A stretch of DNA of 37,571 nt from Candidatus Poribacteria bacterium (GTDB lineage Bacteria > Poribacteria > WGA-4E > WGA-3G), in the NCBI GenBank assembly GCA_009845545.1, contig VXZK01000347.1, forward strand, positions 1-37,571, written 5' to 3'. Positions 1-7,601 of the stretch are shown here, piece after piece. The position numbers were made by a program, and so were the translations under genes. Below the pieces are notes generated by a model. The model saw only the letters and a program-made list of their open reading frames with translations. It did not search any database and was not told the origin of the DNA. How positions within the stretch are numbered: the stretch's first letter is position 1; every line of letters starts with the position of its first letter.

Positions 1-1076
1 GGTGGTGGCGGCGGCGGTATTACGATTGCGGTTGCGGTTGTCGTAAAGGTAACGCTTGGAAGCCCAGAGATGGTTCCCGTAACGCGATAGGTGCCGGGTG
101 TCCCGCCGAGGGTCAATAACGTACGCGCCTCACCGTTTGCATCTGTGGACACGGACGTGGCACTCAGCGAACCATCACTTGGGGCAACTGAAAAGCGGAC
201 TGTAACGCCCCGCATCGGAGCACCGTTTTGGTCTAAAACCTGCACAACAAAAGCAGAACCTAAACTTTGGCTCACGCGCCCACTCTGTTGATCGCCAACA
301 CCTTTAACGAGTGTCGTCGGAATCGATATTGGTGGTGGAGGTGGAGGATCCTCGTCATCATCGCCATCGTCCGTATTATCGGGAACACCATCATCCGTAT
401 TATCGGTATTATCGGTGAAACTATCGTCCGTATTATCGGTGAAACCATCGTCCGTATTATCGGGAACACCATCATCCGTATTATCGGTATTATCGGTGAA
501 ACTATCGTCCGTATTATCGGTGAAACCATCGTCCGTATTATCGGTGAAACCATCGTTAGTGTTATCGGTGCCTCCGTAAAAGATAATAGGTGGTACCTCG
601 TCAATCGCGGGTTCTGGTACTTCAGTTTCGGTGTTCAGAGAATTCACATCTGGTTGTGTCAGGTGTCCTTCGTCCTCATCTGATTCTTGCGTTTCAGCAG
701 TTAGCAAATTTGAATTTGGCTGTGTCTGCTGCCCTTCTGCCTCATCTGATTTAGGCGGTGTGTAAACTGCTTGGACGACAGGTACGCCATCATGATAAAA
801 AACGTATACGGTTTTCCCAACGTGGAGATGGATGTGTGGTTTTGGGCTTTTCGGGTCTTGAGGCCCTTTTGGTATCAGTTTTACACAAGATGCTGCCGTT
901 CCATCTTGATAACAGACTTCACCGTCTGGGTTAATCGTGAAATAGTCGTCCCAAAAGTCGTCTGCTGTGGGTGTTATGATGGATTTTGTGTATGGGCTGT
1001 TGGTGCAGCTGCAGTATAAGCCGAAGCTAAGGAGTATTGTTAGTATGGCTGCGAGTTGTATTCTATTTGCGTAAAT
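1..1076 (-). CDS. Acidic-repeat surface (lipo)protein with bacterial Ig-like domain, 3' end outside window
   Basis: The minus-strand frame is open from about 1076 to the window edge. It begins with a hydrophobic signal (LAAILTILLSFGLYCSC) that may be a weak lipoprotein signal. A globular part follows, with the segment HLHVGKTVYVFYHDGVPVV, then a Glu/Gln/Pro-rich linker, then about 70 residues of DNTDDG(F/S/V) repeats and a poly-proline stretch (DDEDPPPPPPIS). Last comes a domain with FVVQVLDQNGAPMRGVTV and ANGEARTLLTLGGTPGTYRV, typical of invasin-type Ig-like (Big_1) domains. A second proline run at the edge suggests more domains beyond it. The role is probably cell-surface or extracellular adhesion or structure. 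No ATG, GTG or TTG lies in frame upstream of the signal. An ATT at 1074-1076 sits 9 nt after an AAAGGA Shine-Dalgarno and is taken as the start; an ATG at 1084-1086 is out of frame by one base, so a one-base sequence error is the alternative. Confidence 0.7.
   Translation of the reverse strand, partial: MYANRIQLAAILTILLSFGLYCSCTNSPYTKSIITPTADDFWDDYFTINPDGEVCYQDGTAASCVKLIPKGPQDPKSPKPHIHLHVGKTVYVFYHDGVPVVQAVYTPPKSDEAEGQQTQPNSNLLTAETQESDEDEGHLTQPDVNSLNTETEVPEPAIDEVPPIIFYGGTDNTNDGFTDNTDDGFTDNTDDSFTDNTDNTDDGVPDNTDDGFTDNTDDSFTDNTDNTDDGVPDNTDDGDDDEDPPPPPPISIPTTLVKGVGDQQSGRVSQSLGSAFVVQVLDQNGAPMRGVTVRFSVAPSDGSLSATSVSTDANGEARTLLTLGGTPGTYRVTGTISGLPSVTFTTTATAIVIPPPPP
349..566 (-). repeat. Coding tandem repeats (DNTDDG units) with an 81-bp higher-order period
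   Basis: The gene at 1-1076 encodes here a run of 7- to 8-residue units such as TDNTDDGF, TDNTDDSF and TDNTDNTDDGV. The segment beginning at 371 recurs at 452, so a larger 81-bp (27-residue) block has been duplicated in tandem. The repeats are rich in Asp, as in calcium-binding spacer regions. The opposite strand is also open and reads RIIGETIV repeats, which is only a shadow of this coding repeat. Confidence 0.85.
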
Positions 1077-1135
1077 TTTGATACATCCTTTCTGTTTTTG
1101 AGAGTTTTCGGAAACTATATTCTGTTTTGGATCGC

Positions 1136-1154
1136 TACAAACTAAAAATTTGTA
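1136..1154 (-). terminator. Hairpin directly after the cox/SCO1 operon
   Basis: TACAAACT, a 3-nt loop, then AATTTGTA forms an 8-bp stem with one mismatch, starting one base after the stop codon of the gene at 1155. It is AT-rich with no clear U tract, so termination is an inference. A closely similar hairpin lies at 19707-19725 behind another respiratory gene. Confidence 0.4.
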
Positions 1155-1418
1155 CTACAATTCAGTATCAGGTTTGTAGCGTTTTCCGATGATGCCGCCG
1201 AGCATAAGTGCGATGAGTGTCGCTGGCCATAAGTAAACCATCGCGGTTTGCCACTTCCAGTCAAGGACAAAGTGTCGAACGACGATGTTAATTGTAATCG
1301 GAATGTAGAGGCATCTGCTCCACGGGCGACTGAATCGCTTGAATTGTCCACGAAAAAATCCGAATGTGAAGTGAACCGCGAAAGCTGCGAGAGAGATTAG
1401 AAGATTCAGGTCTCTCAT
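1155..1418 (-). CDS. Small hypothetical membrane protein, last gene of the cox segment
   Basis: An 87-residue protein with an N-terminal hydrophobic segment (residues about 5-22), a basic loop (RGQFKRFSRPWSR), and two further hydrophobic stretches (about 35-52 and 58-75), so probably three membrane helices. Its start overlaps the stop of the SCO1-like gene by 4 bp (ATGA), which indicates translational coupling. I do not recognise the family. The position at the end of a cytochrome oxidase segment suggests a role in oxidase assembly or as an accessory membrane subunit, but only context supports this. Confidence 0.7.
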   Translation of the reverse strand: MRDLNLLISLAAFAVHFTFGFFRGQFKRFSRPWSRCLYIPITINIVVRHFVLDWKWQTAMVYLWPATLIALMLGGIIGKRYKPDTEL

Positions 1419-2050
1419 TTTTTTAGGAGCGTTTTGACATCTCGGCGTAAACGCAGCATAGCGGGTTTACTTCGACTGTCGTAGTAGTCATGGATGTTCC
1501 CATCCGCTCTGACGAGAACAAATCGCGGGCTATGGAGGACTTCGCTACCCTTGTGCCCCGCGGCCAAACTGAACCCTTGTTCGGCTAACTGATAAATATG
1601 TGCCTTGTCGCCGGTGAGAAAGTGCCAACGCCTATCGTCCGCACCATAAGCCTTTGCGTAGCGTGTGAGCACTTCTGTCGTATCCCGCTCTGGATCAACA
1701 GAGAACGAAACGAAATAGACGGGGTCTGCAACAAATTCGGATTGCAAGCGCGCCATCTCTTGTGTCATCGCTGGACAAATCGTTGGGCAATTGGTAAAGA
1801 TGAAATCCGCGATCCAAACTTTGCCTACCATGTCAGACAACCCTAACGGTTCTCCCTGTTGGTTGATCAGGCTAAAATCTGGCACACTGATAGAAGCAGT
1901 TTCAGTGAGTACTTCTGGTTTGGTGCCAAATACCGACCATAAGTTGACAGCCGCGATAGCGATAATGATGACACCCAGCATTACCCAGATGAGGGTGCTT
2001 TTGTCAAATTTGCGCTTCGTTTTAGTGGCATTATCGGCTTGTGCTTCCAT
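1415..2050 (-). CDS. SCO1/SenC-family copper chaperone for cytochrome oxidase
   Basis: SCO proteins are membrane-anchored, thioredoxin-fold copper chaperones or thiol reductases that help build the CuA site of cytochrome oxidase subunit II. This 211-residue protein has an N-terminal transmembrane anchor (about 19-38) and then the thioredoxin-like domain. The metal-binding CxxxC motif is C88-PTI-C92 within FIFTNCPTICPAM, and the expected distal histidine is H173 in VLHSPRFVLV. The SFSVDPERDT segment is also typical. Length and motifs are complete. It lies 20 bp downstream of coxD and overlaps the small membrane gene at 1155, as expected for a cox operon. Confidence 0.93.
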   Translation of the reverse strand: MEAQADNATKTKRKFDKSTLIWVMLGVIIIAIAAVNLWSVFGTKPEVLTETASISVPDFSLINQQGEPLGLSDMVGKVWIADFIFTNCPTICPAMTQEMARLQSEFVADPVYFVSFSVDPERDTTEVLTRYAKAYGADDRRWHFLTGDKAHIYQLAEQGFSLAAGHKGSEVLHSPRFVLVRADGNIHDYYDSRSKPAMLRLRRDVKTLLKK

Positions 2051-2070
2051 ATTCCAAACCCAGTGGGTAG

Positions 2071-2409
2071 TTAGTGAACCGACGTATCCACAACTTCTGC
2101 TGCCGGTTTCTCTATGCCATCAAGTCGTGTATCTAATGTAAGGTCGGGCATCAGCATGATGACGAGAAAAACGCAGATAAGGAAGGGTGTTATCACGATA
2201 GCTGCCAATGTTTTCCTCTCAAATTTCAGATGCATGAAATAGATAGCGACAAGGGCGGCCTTGGAACATGCCAACCCGATGAGCAGGATGGCTTTCAGCA
2301 CAATTGAGTACTCCGGTATCGCCACGGCGACTTCAATAATAGTTAGCGCGAGCAGCCACCAGAAAATATTCATGTATTTTGGGTGCTCTTTGTGTCCGTT
2401 TTCTGCCAT
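2071..2409 (-). CDS. coxD: Cytochrome c oxidase subunit IV (prokaryotic type)
   Basis: A 112-residue protein with three hydrophobic helices (about 15-31, 37-58, 68-89). The segment GLACSKAALVAIYFMHLKFERK matches the core of prokaryotic cytochrome oxidase subunit IV, where the K-A..A.YFMHL helix is diagnostic. It is thought to stabilise the oxidase core. It lies 12 bp downstream of coxC and 20 bp upstream of the SCO1-like gene, in the same operon. An AGGAGG-like Shine-Dalgarno with the CCTGAAA spacer precedes the ATG. Confidence 0.9.
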   Translation of the reverse strand: MAENGHKEHPKYMNIFWWLLALTIIEVAVAIPEYSIVLKAILLIGLACSKAALVAIYFMHLKFERKTLAAIVITPFLICVFLVIMLMPDLTLDTRLDGIEKPAAEVVDTSVH

Positions 2410-2421
2410 TTTCAGGTCCTC

Positions 2422-3093
2422 CTACAGTAGATAGATGAAGGTGAAAACCATAATCCAGATAAGATCAACGAAGTGCCAGTAAAGCCCGACGATTTCCACT
2501 TCATGGTTAAACTCAGCGGTATACCTACCCCGCAAGCCGTGTATTAAAATAACGATAAGATAAATGACTCCACCGGTCACGTGCATCCCGTGGAAACCTG
2601 TGATGGCGTAGAAAGTGGGACCAAAAAGCGTTGAACCGCTAATCGCTTGACCTTTTAAGGCACCGTATGACCCGTGATCGGGGATACCCGTAAGTGTCAA
2701 CCCATGGTGAATCAGTTGATACCATTCATAAGCCTGCAGTCCGAGAAATATGACCCCTCCTGCGATTGTGAGTCCAAGGAACAGGCACATGCGCGAAACA
2801 TTGGCGTTCTGAATGGATTCGAGTGCCTTCACCATCGTGACACTACTGCATATCAACAGGAAAGTCATAAACGCTGTTAGGTTAATGCCGAGGATTGCGT
2901 CGGGCGGTGCCCAACCGACTACGCCTGCACCCGCGCGGAGCGCCGCGTACACTGCAAGCAACGCGCCAAATGACATAGTATCCCCAACGAGGAAAATCCA
3001 CATGCCAAGTTTGCCGAGACTATCCGGCGTCAGTGAAGGCTCATATACGTCTTCAGTGTGGTCTAAAGTGGTAGCGTGTTCCACTATATTCAA
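2422..3093 (-). CDS. coxC: Cytochrome c oxidase subunit III (first of two)
   Basis: A 223-residue integral membrane protein of the heme-copper oxidase subunit III family. Family signatures visible include LGMWIFLVGDTMSFGALLAVY near residue 30, GLQAYEWYQLI near 120, FYAITGFHGMHVTGGVIYL near 165, and a C-terminal HEVEIVGLYWHFVDLIWIMVF that matches the closing helix. There are five or more predicted helices, short compared with seven-helix mitochondrial forms but usual for bacteria. It sits directly upstream of coxD. A second, more divergent subunit III gene is present at 6953. Confidence 0.93.
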   Translation of the reverse strand: MNIVEHATTLDHTEDVYEPSLTPDSLGKLGMWIFLVGDTMSFGALLAVYAALRAGAGVVGWAPPDAILGINLTAFMTFLLICSSVTMVKALESIQNANVSRMCLFLGLTIAGGVIFLGLQAYEWYQLIHHGLTLTGIPDHGSYGALKGQAISGSTLFGPTFYAITGFHGMHVTGGVIYLIVILIHGLRGRYTAEFNHEVEIVGLYWHFVDLIWIMVFTFIYLL

Positions 3094-3102
3094 ACTCCTT
3101 AT

Positions 3103-3137
3103 ATTAGTTATCGGTTGTCAGTTATCAGTTAAAGAAA
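3103..3137. repeat. Truncated copy of the TTATCAGTTATCGG interspersed repeat
   Basis: The stretch contains TTATCGGTTGTCAGTTATCAGTTAAAGAA. The same words occur in longer copies at 15190-15290, 23625-23765 and 35356-35486. It occupies most of the gap between coxC and the gene at 3193. Confidence 0.6.
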
Positions 3138-3192
3138 GATTTGGTGTTAACCAGTACTTTCGTCAAAAGGCGACGAGATCCGCTCGCTCTCC

Positions 3193-4728
3193 TTACTCTG
3201 TGCCAACATGTGTCGCAAGGACTTTGTGTCCATGTTCCACTGCGGATTGGCGTTTTCGTAAGGATTCTCGCATCTGAAAATGAGACGCGTAACGTTGTTT
3301 TATTGAAACAGGCAGTGCCTGAAGCCGTTTGAATTCGGGTTGCTGTTTTTTCTCCCATTGCAGTTCTTTCTTCCACAGACGGATGAATTCCGCCACGTAT
3401 TCCGCTTGAGTGATATGCCCAGCTTCATAAGCCGACTCGTTTGTCGCCATGCCGTTCTCGTAGACTTCTGAGTATTTTAGAGACTTTTGACGCTCGACTT
3501 TGACGACAGGATACTCCGCCTCGAGTGCTTTCTGCCGCACTTTATAGGCAGCGAGATCTTTCTCGTATTCATTGATGAGGGCACCATATTTGTAGATTTT
3601 GTAGTTTTTCTCCGGTGAAGAATTTTCCCAGTCATAATAGCCGAGTTTCCACCTCTGCTGCGTTGCGGATGAACAGCGAATAATCTCATAGAAATCATCA
3701 ATTTGCCTATAGGCATGTTCGAGACTTCTCGTGCCTCCAATCAGAAACTCAAAATCTGCGCCGGGCTTTTCTTCACTTGCTTTTTGCGTACGCACCCGAG
3801 AGATTGCGAGTGCTTTGAGCACTGCGGGGGGCAGGGAATGATTGATTGGATCGGCTTTCAACGTATCGAATACCTCACGTTCTTCAGATGAGAGCGGACG
3901 ATTGTAAATATACCACACACCTTCAGAATGTGCGATAGAAAACCCCGGGATCGCGTCAGGGTCAATATCATTGGGCAGTTTCGGGAGTTCGGCGATGTTG
4001 GGGGGAACTTTCGTCGCGTCTGTTATGTGCAGCCGGTTGATGATGGTCCGTAATTCGCGTTTACGATAAAACGTCCAACCCTCCGCGCCCGCAAGGATCG
4101 CCTCCAATTTGGGAAGAATAATGTATTCAATGATACCCCCGAGCGCGTCGCGATACCGCTCACTAATCTTACCGAGAAGCTCAATTGCATGATATCTACT
4201 CCAATCTTCCTGATCCAGATAAGGTATCAAGTGAGGCACCGATGGCGGGCCTATATCAACCACCCCATCGAACATAAAAATTCCGCGACCGAAAGTGCCC
4301 TCACACGTATGACGGACAAGATATTCCGCTGAACTCGGATCAGATAAATATGAAAGACCACTCATTAACTCTGCAGCGTCCTCGCCACACGGGTCAAATG
4401 TTATCTCAACGGCTTCATTTCTTGCCTGTGCTGCTTCCACGCGCAAGTACTCCATTCTCAAGGCTTCTAATGCTTCAATCAACTCAGGGGTTTCCGGGGA
4501 CTTTTCGCCACCCCACTCATAGATATTTTCAGAAATATACGTTAATCGTTGCCATGCCGCAGCAACAGGGTTTTCGGGTCCCTTGGTCACACGGGCATTT
4601 GACGCACGATAGATATGTTCATTTTCAGGAACATCATCTTTTGCCATTGATGACTTCATTTCACCGGCACCGTAAAACAAGGTGGCAAGTATTCCACAGC
4701 AGATAAAAAGCACATTTTTCGCACGCAT
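3193..4728 (-). CDS. Secreted hypothetical protein with HEAT-like helical region
   Basis: A 511-residue protein with an N-terminal signal peptide (about residues 1-22; a Cys pair in ICCGILATLFYGAG does not form a clear lipobox). Residues about 120-240 contain short helical pairs (SSAEYLVRHT; PSVPHLIPYL; RYHAIELLGKIS) that look like HEAT/armadillo repeats. The C-terminal 180 residues are highly charged and helical (YEKDLAAYKVRQKALEAEY; KKELQWEKKQQPEFKRLQA), with coiled-coil potential. I do not recognise a specific family and see no catalytic motif. It and the protease gene at 4810 lie between two sets of cytochrome oxidase genes on the same strand. Possible roles include envelope scaffolding, but this is only inference. 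Confidence 0.75.
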   Translation of the reverse strand: MRAKNVLFICCGILATLFYGAGEMKSSMAKDDVPENEHIYRASNARVTKGPENPVAAAWQRLTYISENIYEWGGEKSPETPELIEALEALRMEYLRVEAAQARNEAVEITFDPCGEDAAELMSGLSYLSDPSSAEYLVRHTCEGTFGRGIFMFDGVVDIGPPSVPHLIPYLDQEDWSRYHAIELLGKISERYRDALGGIIEYIILPKLEAILAGAEGWTFYRKRELRTIINRLHITDATKVPPNIAELPKLPNDIDPDAIPGFSIAHSEGVWYIYNRPLSSEEREVFDTLKADPINHSLPPAVLKALAISRVRTQKASEEKPGADFEFLIGGTRSLEHAYRQIDDFYEIIRCSSATQQRWKLGYYDWENSSPEKNYKIYKYGALINEYEKDLAAYKVRQKALEAEYPVVKVERQKSLKYSEVYENGMATNESAYEAGHITQAEYVAEFIRLWKKELQWEKKQQPEFKRLQALPVSIKQRYASHFQMRESLRKRQSAVEHGHKVLATHVGTE

Positions 4729-4809
4729 AAGAATTTCTCCTTTACATTGGCAGACGAGGCGAAATATATTTTATCGGAGAAGCCTCACCTATAAATTGTT
4801 ACCTTTATC

Positions 4810-6519
4810 TCACTGTAAGTCTTTCAGAGCTGCCCATTGTCCGATCCACTTATCTTTGGCAGCAATGAACCCTCTCAAACGTGTCGTTGCGAGTCTCCCA
4901 TGCTTACCATCATAGGAGACATCTGTAATTCGGTAATAGTAAACGGTATTGGGTTTCGCTGTCGTATCTGTCCAGGTATAAAAGTTGCGTTCGCTGGTTG
5001 TGCCGGCCCCGGGTATCAGCCTTGCAGTGCCCTGCTGAAATTCGCCGGTCTGTGTATTGCTGCGTAGGATATAAAAGCCGGCATTGTTACGTTCAGATTC
5101 GGTCGTCCATTTGAGAACAACGCCCGCATCAGTGTGTTCGGCTCGGAAATAGGAGAGTGTAACCGGTAAAGGTACGCCCCAGTATTTGAGATAGATTTCT
5201 ACATCCGGCTGCCGTCGCAGGAGTGCCAAAAGGGGTGTGCGATCGGAGATGGTATTGCCGATCAAAGAGAGTTCTGTCAATTGCGTCATTTCCGCAAAAC
5301 GCGAGACATCCGTGATGGCGTTGTTATCAAGCGACAATTCTGTGAGTTTTTTCAGATCGACAAGTGGCGAGACATCCGTGATCGCATTATTAGAAGCATA
5401 GAGTCGACCCATATTCAGGGCGTGTTGAAGTCCTGTGAGGTCTGAGATTTGTCGGTTTTCGGCATAGAGCATAGTTATATCTCGCATCTCATAAGTGGTA
5501 ATCGGACGATTCGGGGGCAGATAGAGCACCTCCCGTATCACTGTCGCAAGATTTTCATCAGGGATCTCGACGACTTCGGCAGGTAGGACCGCAGCGACAT
5601 CAACTCGAAAGGCGTGTTCTGTGACATTTCCAAACGTATCAATCACCAGGAGTTCGACAACACTATTTCGCTCTGACACACCTGTGGTGAGAAACGCAAC
5701 CGTGTCGTGTTGAGCTTCTACTGCCGCGCAACTGTCTATAAAAGTCCCAAAGTATTGGCGTTCAACCGTTGGGATTTTCAACTGCACGTGGCGAATGCCA
5801 TCGGGATCGGCAACATCAAATTCGAGGCGAAATGCGGCATCGGGGGCAACACTGAGCCGCGGTGCGGCAACCGTTGTGTTCTGATTCCGAACAATCGTCA
5901 TATCCGGGTTGAAATACACAATTGCATCCAAAAATGCAGCCGAACACGGCGACAACTCTCGACCGTCACCTCTTGCCATCAGGTAACCCGGGGTCCAGAG
6001 ATGTGCTAAGCCGAAGGCATGTCCAAGTTCATGCGCGGCAATCGCGGCATTAAAAGAATGACCGAAAATAGGGATGTAGGCGGCATTGCCAAGGGTAGCA
6101 AGTCCACTGAATGGGTTGTCAGTTCTCACATCAATAACAATGAAATAGATGGCGTTGGGTCGGATATAATTGTTCCAAAGTTCGTCGTAGATTTTTCCAA
6201 AACCATCGTAATGTGCCTCATGGTGCTGTCCAATACCGTGTACCACGATAGCCTTGCCATCTGCATCGGTTTCAAATGTAAAGGTTTTCCTACCATACCC
6301 GTGACGTTCCATTTCATCTGCGTAAAAGTCTTGTACCTCTTTTATCAACGTAATTATCTTTGTGTCAATGTCCGGGATCGCAGCACGGTCGTTGGGCCGA
6401 AAGTAGAGCAACTTCACAACGGCTGTTGCTGCTTCAGCATCGCACAACGGTAAAAACGTTAAGAAGGAAAATAAGGATACAATGAAAAGCAGAAGCCCTC
6501 CATAGAAATTTTTGCACAT
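4810..6519 (-). CDS. Secreted metzincin-type zinc metalloprotease with leucine-rich repeats and a fibronectin-like C-terminus
   Basis: A 569-residue exported protein. The start at 6519 is chosen because an AAAGG Shine-Dalgarno lies 8 nt upstream; another ATG lies 24 bp earlier. After the signal peptide comes a domain with AAHELGHAFGLAH at about residues 162-174, the HExxHxxGxxH zinc site of metzincins. Residues about 330-460 hold leucine-rich repeats of the LTGLQHALNMGRLYASNN and LTELSLDNNAITDVS type. Residues about 468-555 form a fibronectin-like module (PVTLSYFRAEHTDAGVVLKW). The role is probably extracellular proteolysis or attachment to other proteins. Its position inside a cox cluster is odd and may reflect an insertion. 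Confidence 0.85.
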   Translation of the reverse strand: MCKNFYGGLLLFIVSLFSFLTFLPLCDAEAATAVVKLLYFRPNDRAAIPDIDTKIITLIKEVQDFYADEMERHGYGRKTFTFETDADGKAIVVHGIGQHHEAHYDGFGKIYDELWNNYIRPNAIYFIVIDVRTDNPFSGLATLGNAAYIPIFGHSFNAAIAAHELGHAFGLAHLWTPGYLMARGDGRELSPCSAAFLDAIVYFNPDMTIVRNQNTTVAAPRLSVAPDAAFRLEFDVADPDGIRHVQLKIPTVERQYFGTFIDSCAAVEAQHDTVAFLTTGVSERNSVVELLVIDTFGNVTEHAFRVDVAAVLPAEVVEIPDENLATVIREVLYLPPNRPITTYEMRDITMLYAENRQISDLTGLQHALNMGRLYASNNAITDVSPLVDLKKLTELSLDNNAITDVSRFAEMTQLTELSLIGNTISDRTPLLALLRRQPDVEIYLKYWGVPLPVTLSYFRAEHTDAGVVLKWTTESERNNAGFYILRSNTQTGEFQQGTARLIPGAGTTSERNFYTWTDTTAKPNTVYYYRITDVSYDGKHGRLATTRLRGFIAAKDKWIGQWAALKDLQ

Positions 6520-6636
6520 CAGATTTACCTTTCTTTCGCTCATGCCAAGAATAGGGACAAACGGAAAATTGAACTCCTATAGTTATTGACTTCGTTAGAC
6601 GAATAGCACGGACTTTTTACATGAGTCAATGCCTAA

Positions 6637-6684
6637 ATTGACACCTATCGTGCGGTACAAAACATGCCTACCAGTAGGTGTTAA
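6637..6684. repeat. Intergenic repeat ending in CCTACCAGTAGGT
   Basis: The gap before the protease gene contains CACCTATCGTGCGG followed by GCCTACCAGTAGGTG. A related arrangement, hairpin then ACCTACCAGCAGGTA, occurs at 15311-15355. Both flank respiratory genes. The function is unknown. Confidence 0.4.
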
Positions 6685-6705
6685 TCTATTTTGACTGACA
6701 GTTTC

Positions 6706-6930
6706 TTAATCCATTGGTTTCCTATTTGCGCGCCGGTAATGTAAATAAACTGTGCCGCCGATGACCCCGAAAACCGCAAAGGGCATTGCCATCATAAAGA
6801 GGATACTCCAATTAAAACCTTTACCGATCGGGTCATCAAGTGTTTTACATGCAGGGCATGCCTCAAGATATGTCGGTACTATGAGCATGACGACCATCAA
6901 GAGGGAGACCCAGAAAAAAAATCTATACAT
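6706..6930 (-). CDS. Small membrane protein with CPACK motif in the cox operon
   Basis: A 74-residue protein: a signal or anchor helix (about 1-22), the motif EACPACKTLDDP (about 23-34), then FNWSILFMMAMPFAVFGV, one membrane helix, and a basic tail (YRRANRK). An upstream in-frame start exists at 7077 but overlaps the coxC-type gene. The start at 6930 is preceded by GAAAGGAG at good spacing. From memory, small proteins of this design occur next to cytochrome oxidase and SCO genes in other phyla. The CxxC exposed outside the membrane could bind copper or act in thiol redox. That role is inference; no characterised homologue is known to me. Confidence 0.8.
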   Translation of the reverse strand: MYRFFFWVSLLMVVMLIVPTYLEACPACKTLDDPIGKGFNWSILFMMAMPFAVFGVIGGTVYLHYRRANRKPMD

Positions 6931-6952
6931 TCTGACACTCCTTTCACGATGC

Positions 6953-7552
6953 CTACAAGAGATATACCAAAACATAGAGAATTGGCCAGAGTGCGACGAC
7001 AAAAATCCAGTAAATCGTACAAGTATCAACACCGGTATAACGGCTCGCTGAGAACCGTCCTGCCATTGCCATGCCAAAAACTATGAACACCCATATCACA
7101 GCACTTAGGACGTGAACGGCATGGCATCCGATCAACACATAGAAGATACCGCCATACACACCAGACTGGAGTGTAAGCCCATTGCGAATGAGTTGTACCC
7201 ATTCGCTGCCTTGTACACCGAGAAAAAGTAGTCCAAGCATTCCTGTGATTAAAAGCCAATTACGGAGTTGCTTTACGCTGTCTTTCTGGATCGCGCGCCA
7301 CGCTTGAAACATCGTATAACCGCTCAATAAAAGTAGAGCCGTATTGATGCCGGTTACGACACGTGGGAGTTCAATCCCGATATGCGATGGTGGGGGCCAG
7401 GTAACATTCCCGACCCGAAATACGAGAAACGTCCCGATAAGCCCCGAAAACAGCATCGTCTCCGCACCGAGTAGGACTAATACCCCCAATCGGGCGTTGC
7501 TCAAGGGTGGGCGATCGGACTCGCGCATTTCAACGTTATTCTGTGCCATCAT
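6953..7552 (-). CDS. coxC: Second cytochrome c oxidase subunit III-family protein
   Basis: A 199-residue membrane protein of the subunit III family. The segments LGVLVLLGAETMLFSGLIGTFLVF (about 23-46), LFLGVQGSEWVQLI (about 113-126), FYVLIGCHAVHVLSAVIWV (about 137-155) and CTIYWIFVVALWPILYVLVY match the helices of the 223-residue coxC at 2422, but the sequences are clearly divergent. It lies 22 bp upstream of the CPACK gene. Having two subunit III genes in one cluster may mean two interacting half-subunits, or one subunit specialised for a different oxidase form. ATG codons at 7552 and 7549 are equally possible starts. Confidence 0.9.
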   Translation of the reverse strand: MMAQNNVEMRESDRPPLSNARLGVLVLLGAETMLFSGLIGTFLVFRVGNVTWPPPSHIGIELPRVVTGINTALLLLSGYTMFQAWRAIQKDSVKQLRNWLLITGMLGLLFLGVQGSEWVQLIRNGLTLQSGVYGGIFYVLIGCHAVHVLSAVIWVFIVFGMAMAGRFSASRYTGVDTCTIYWIFVVALWPILYVLVYLL

Positions 7553-7601
7553 TATTTATTCCAATCTCGCAATCATTTCAATCCCGTAATCAAGATGCTT
7601 T

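Noticed and set aside
349..566. CRISPR array
   Set aside because: Short units repeat without unique spacers and are coding.
267..683. Plus-strand open frame with RIIGETIV repeats
   Set aside because: It is the antisense shadow of the DNTDDG-coding repeats; the minus frame continues into signal peptide and Ig-like domain.
771..860. Apparent frameshift in the acidic-repeat gene
   Set aside because: Careful reading shows PKPHIHLHVGKTVYVF in one continuous frame; the shift was a reading slip.
6931..7077. Longer N-terminus of the CPACK protein
   Set aside because: It overlaps the coxC-type gene and lacks the strong GAAAGGAG that precedes the start at 6930.
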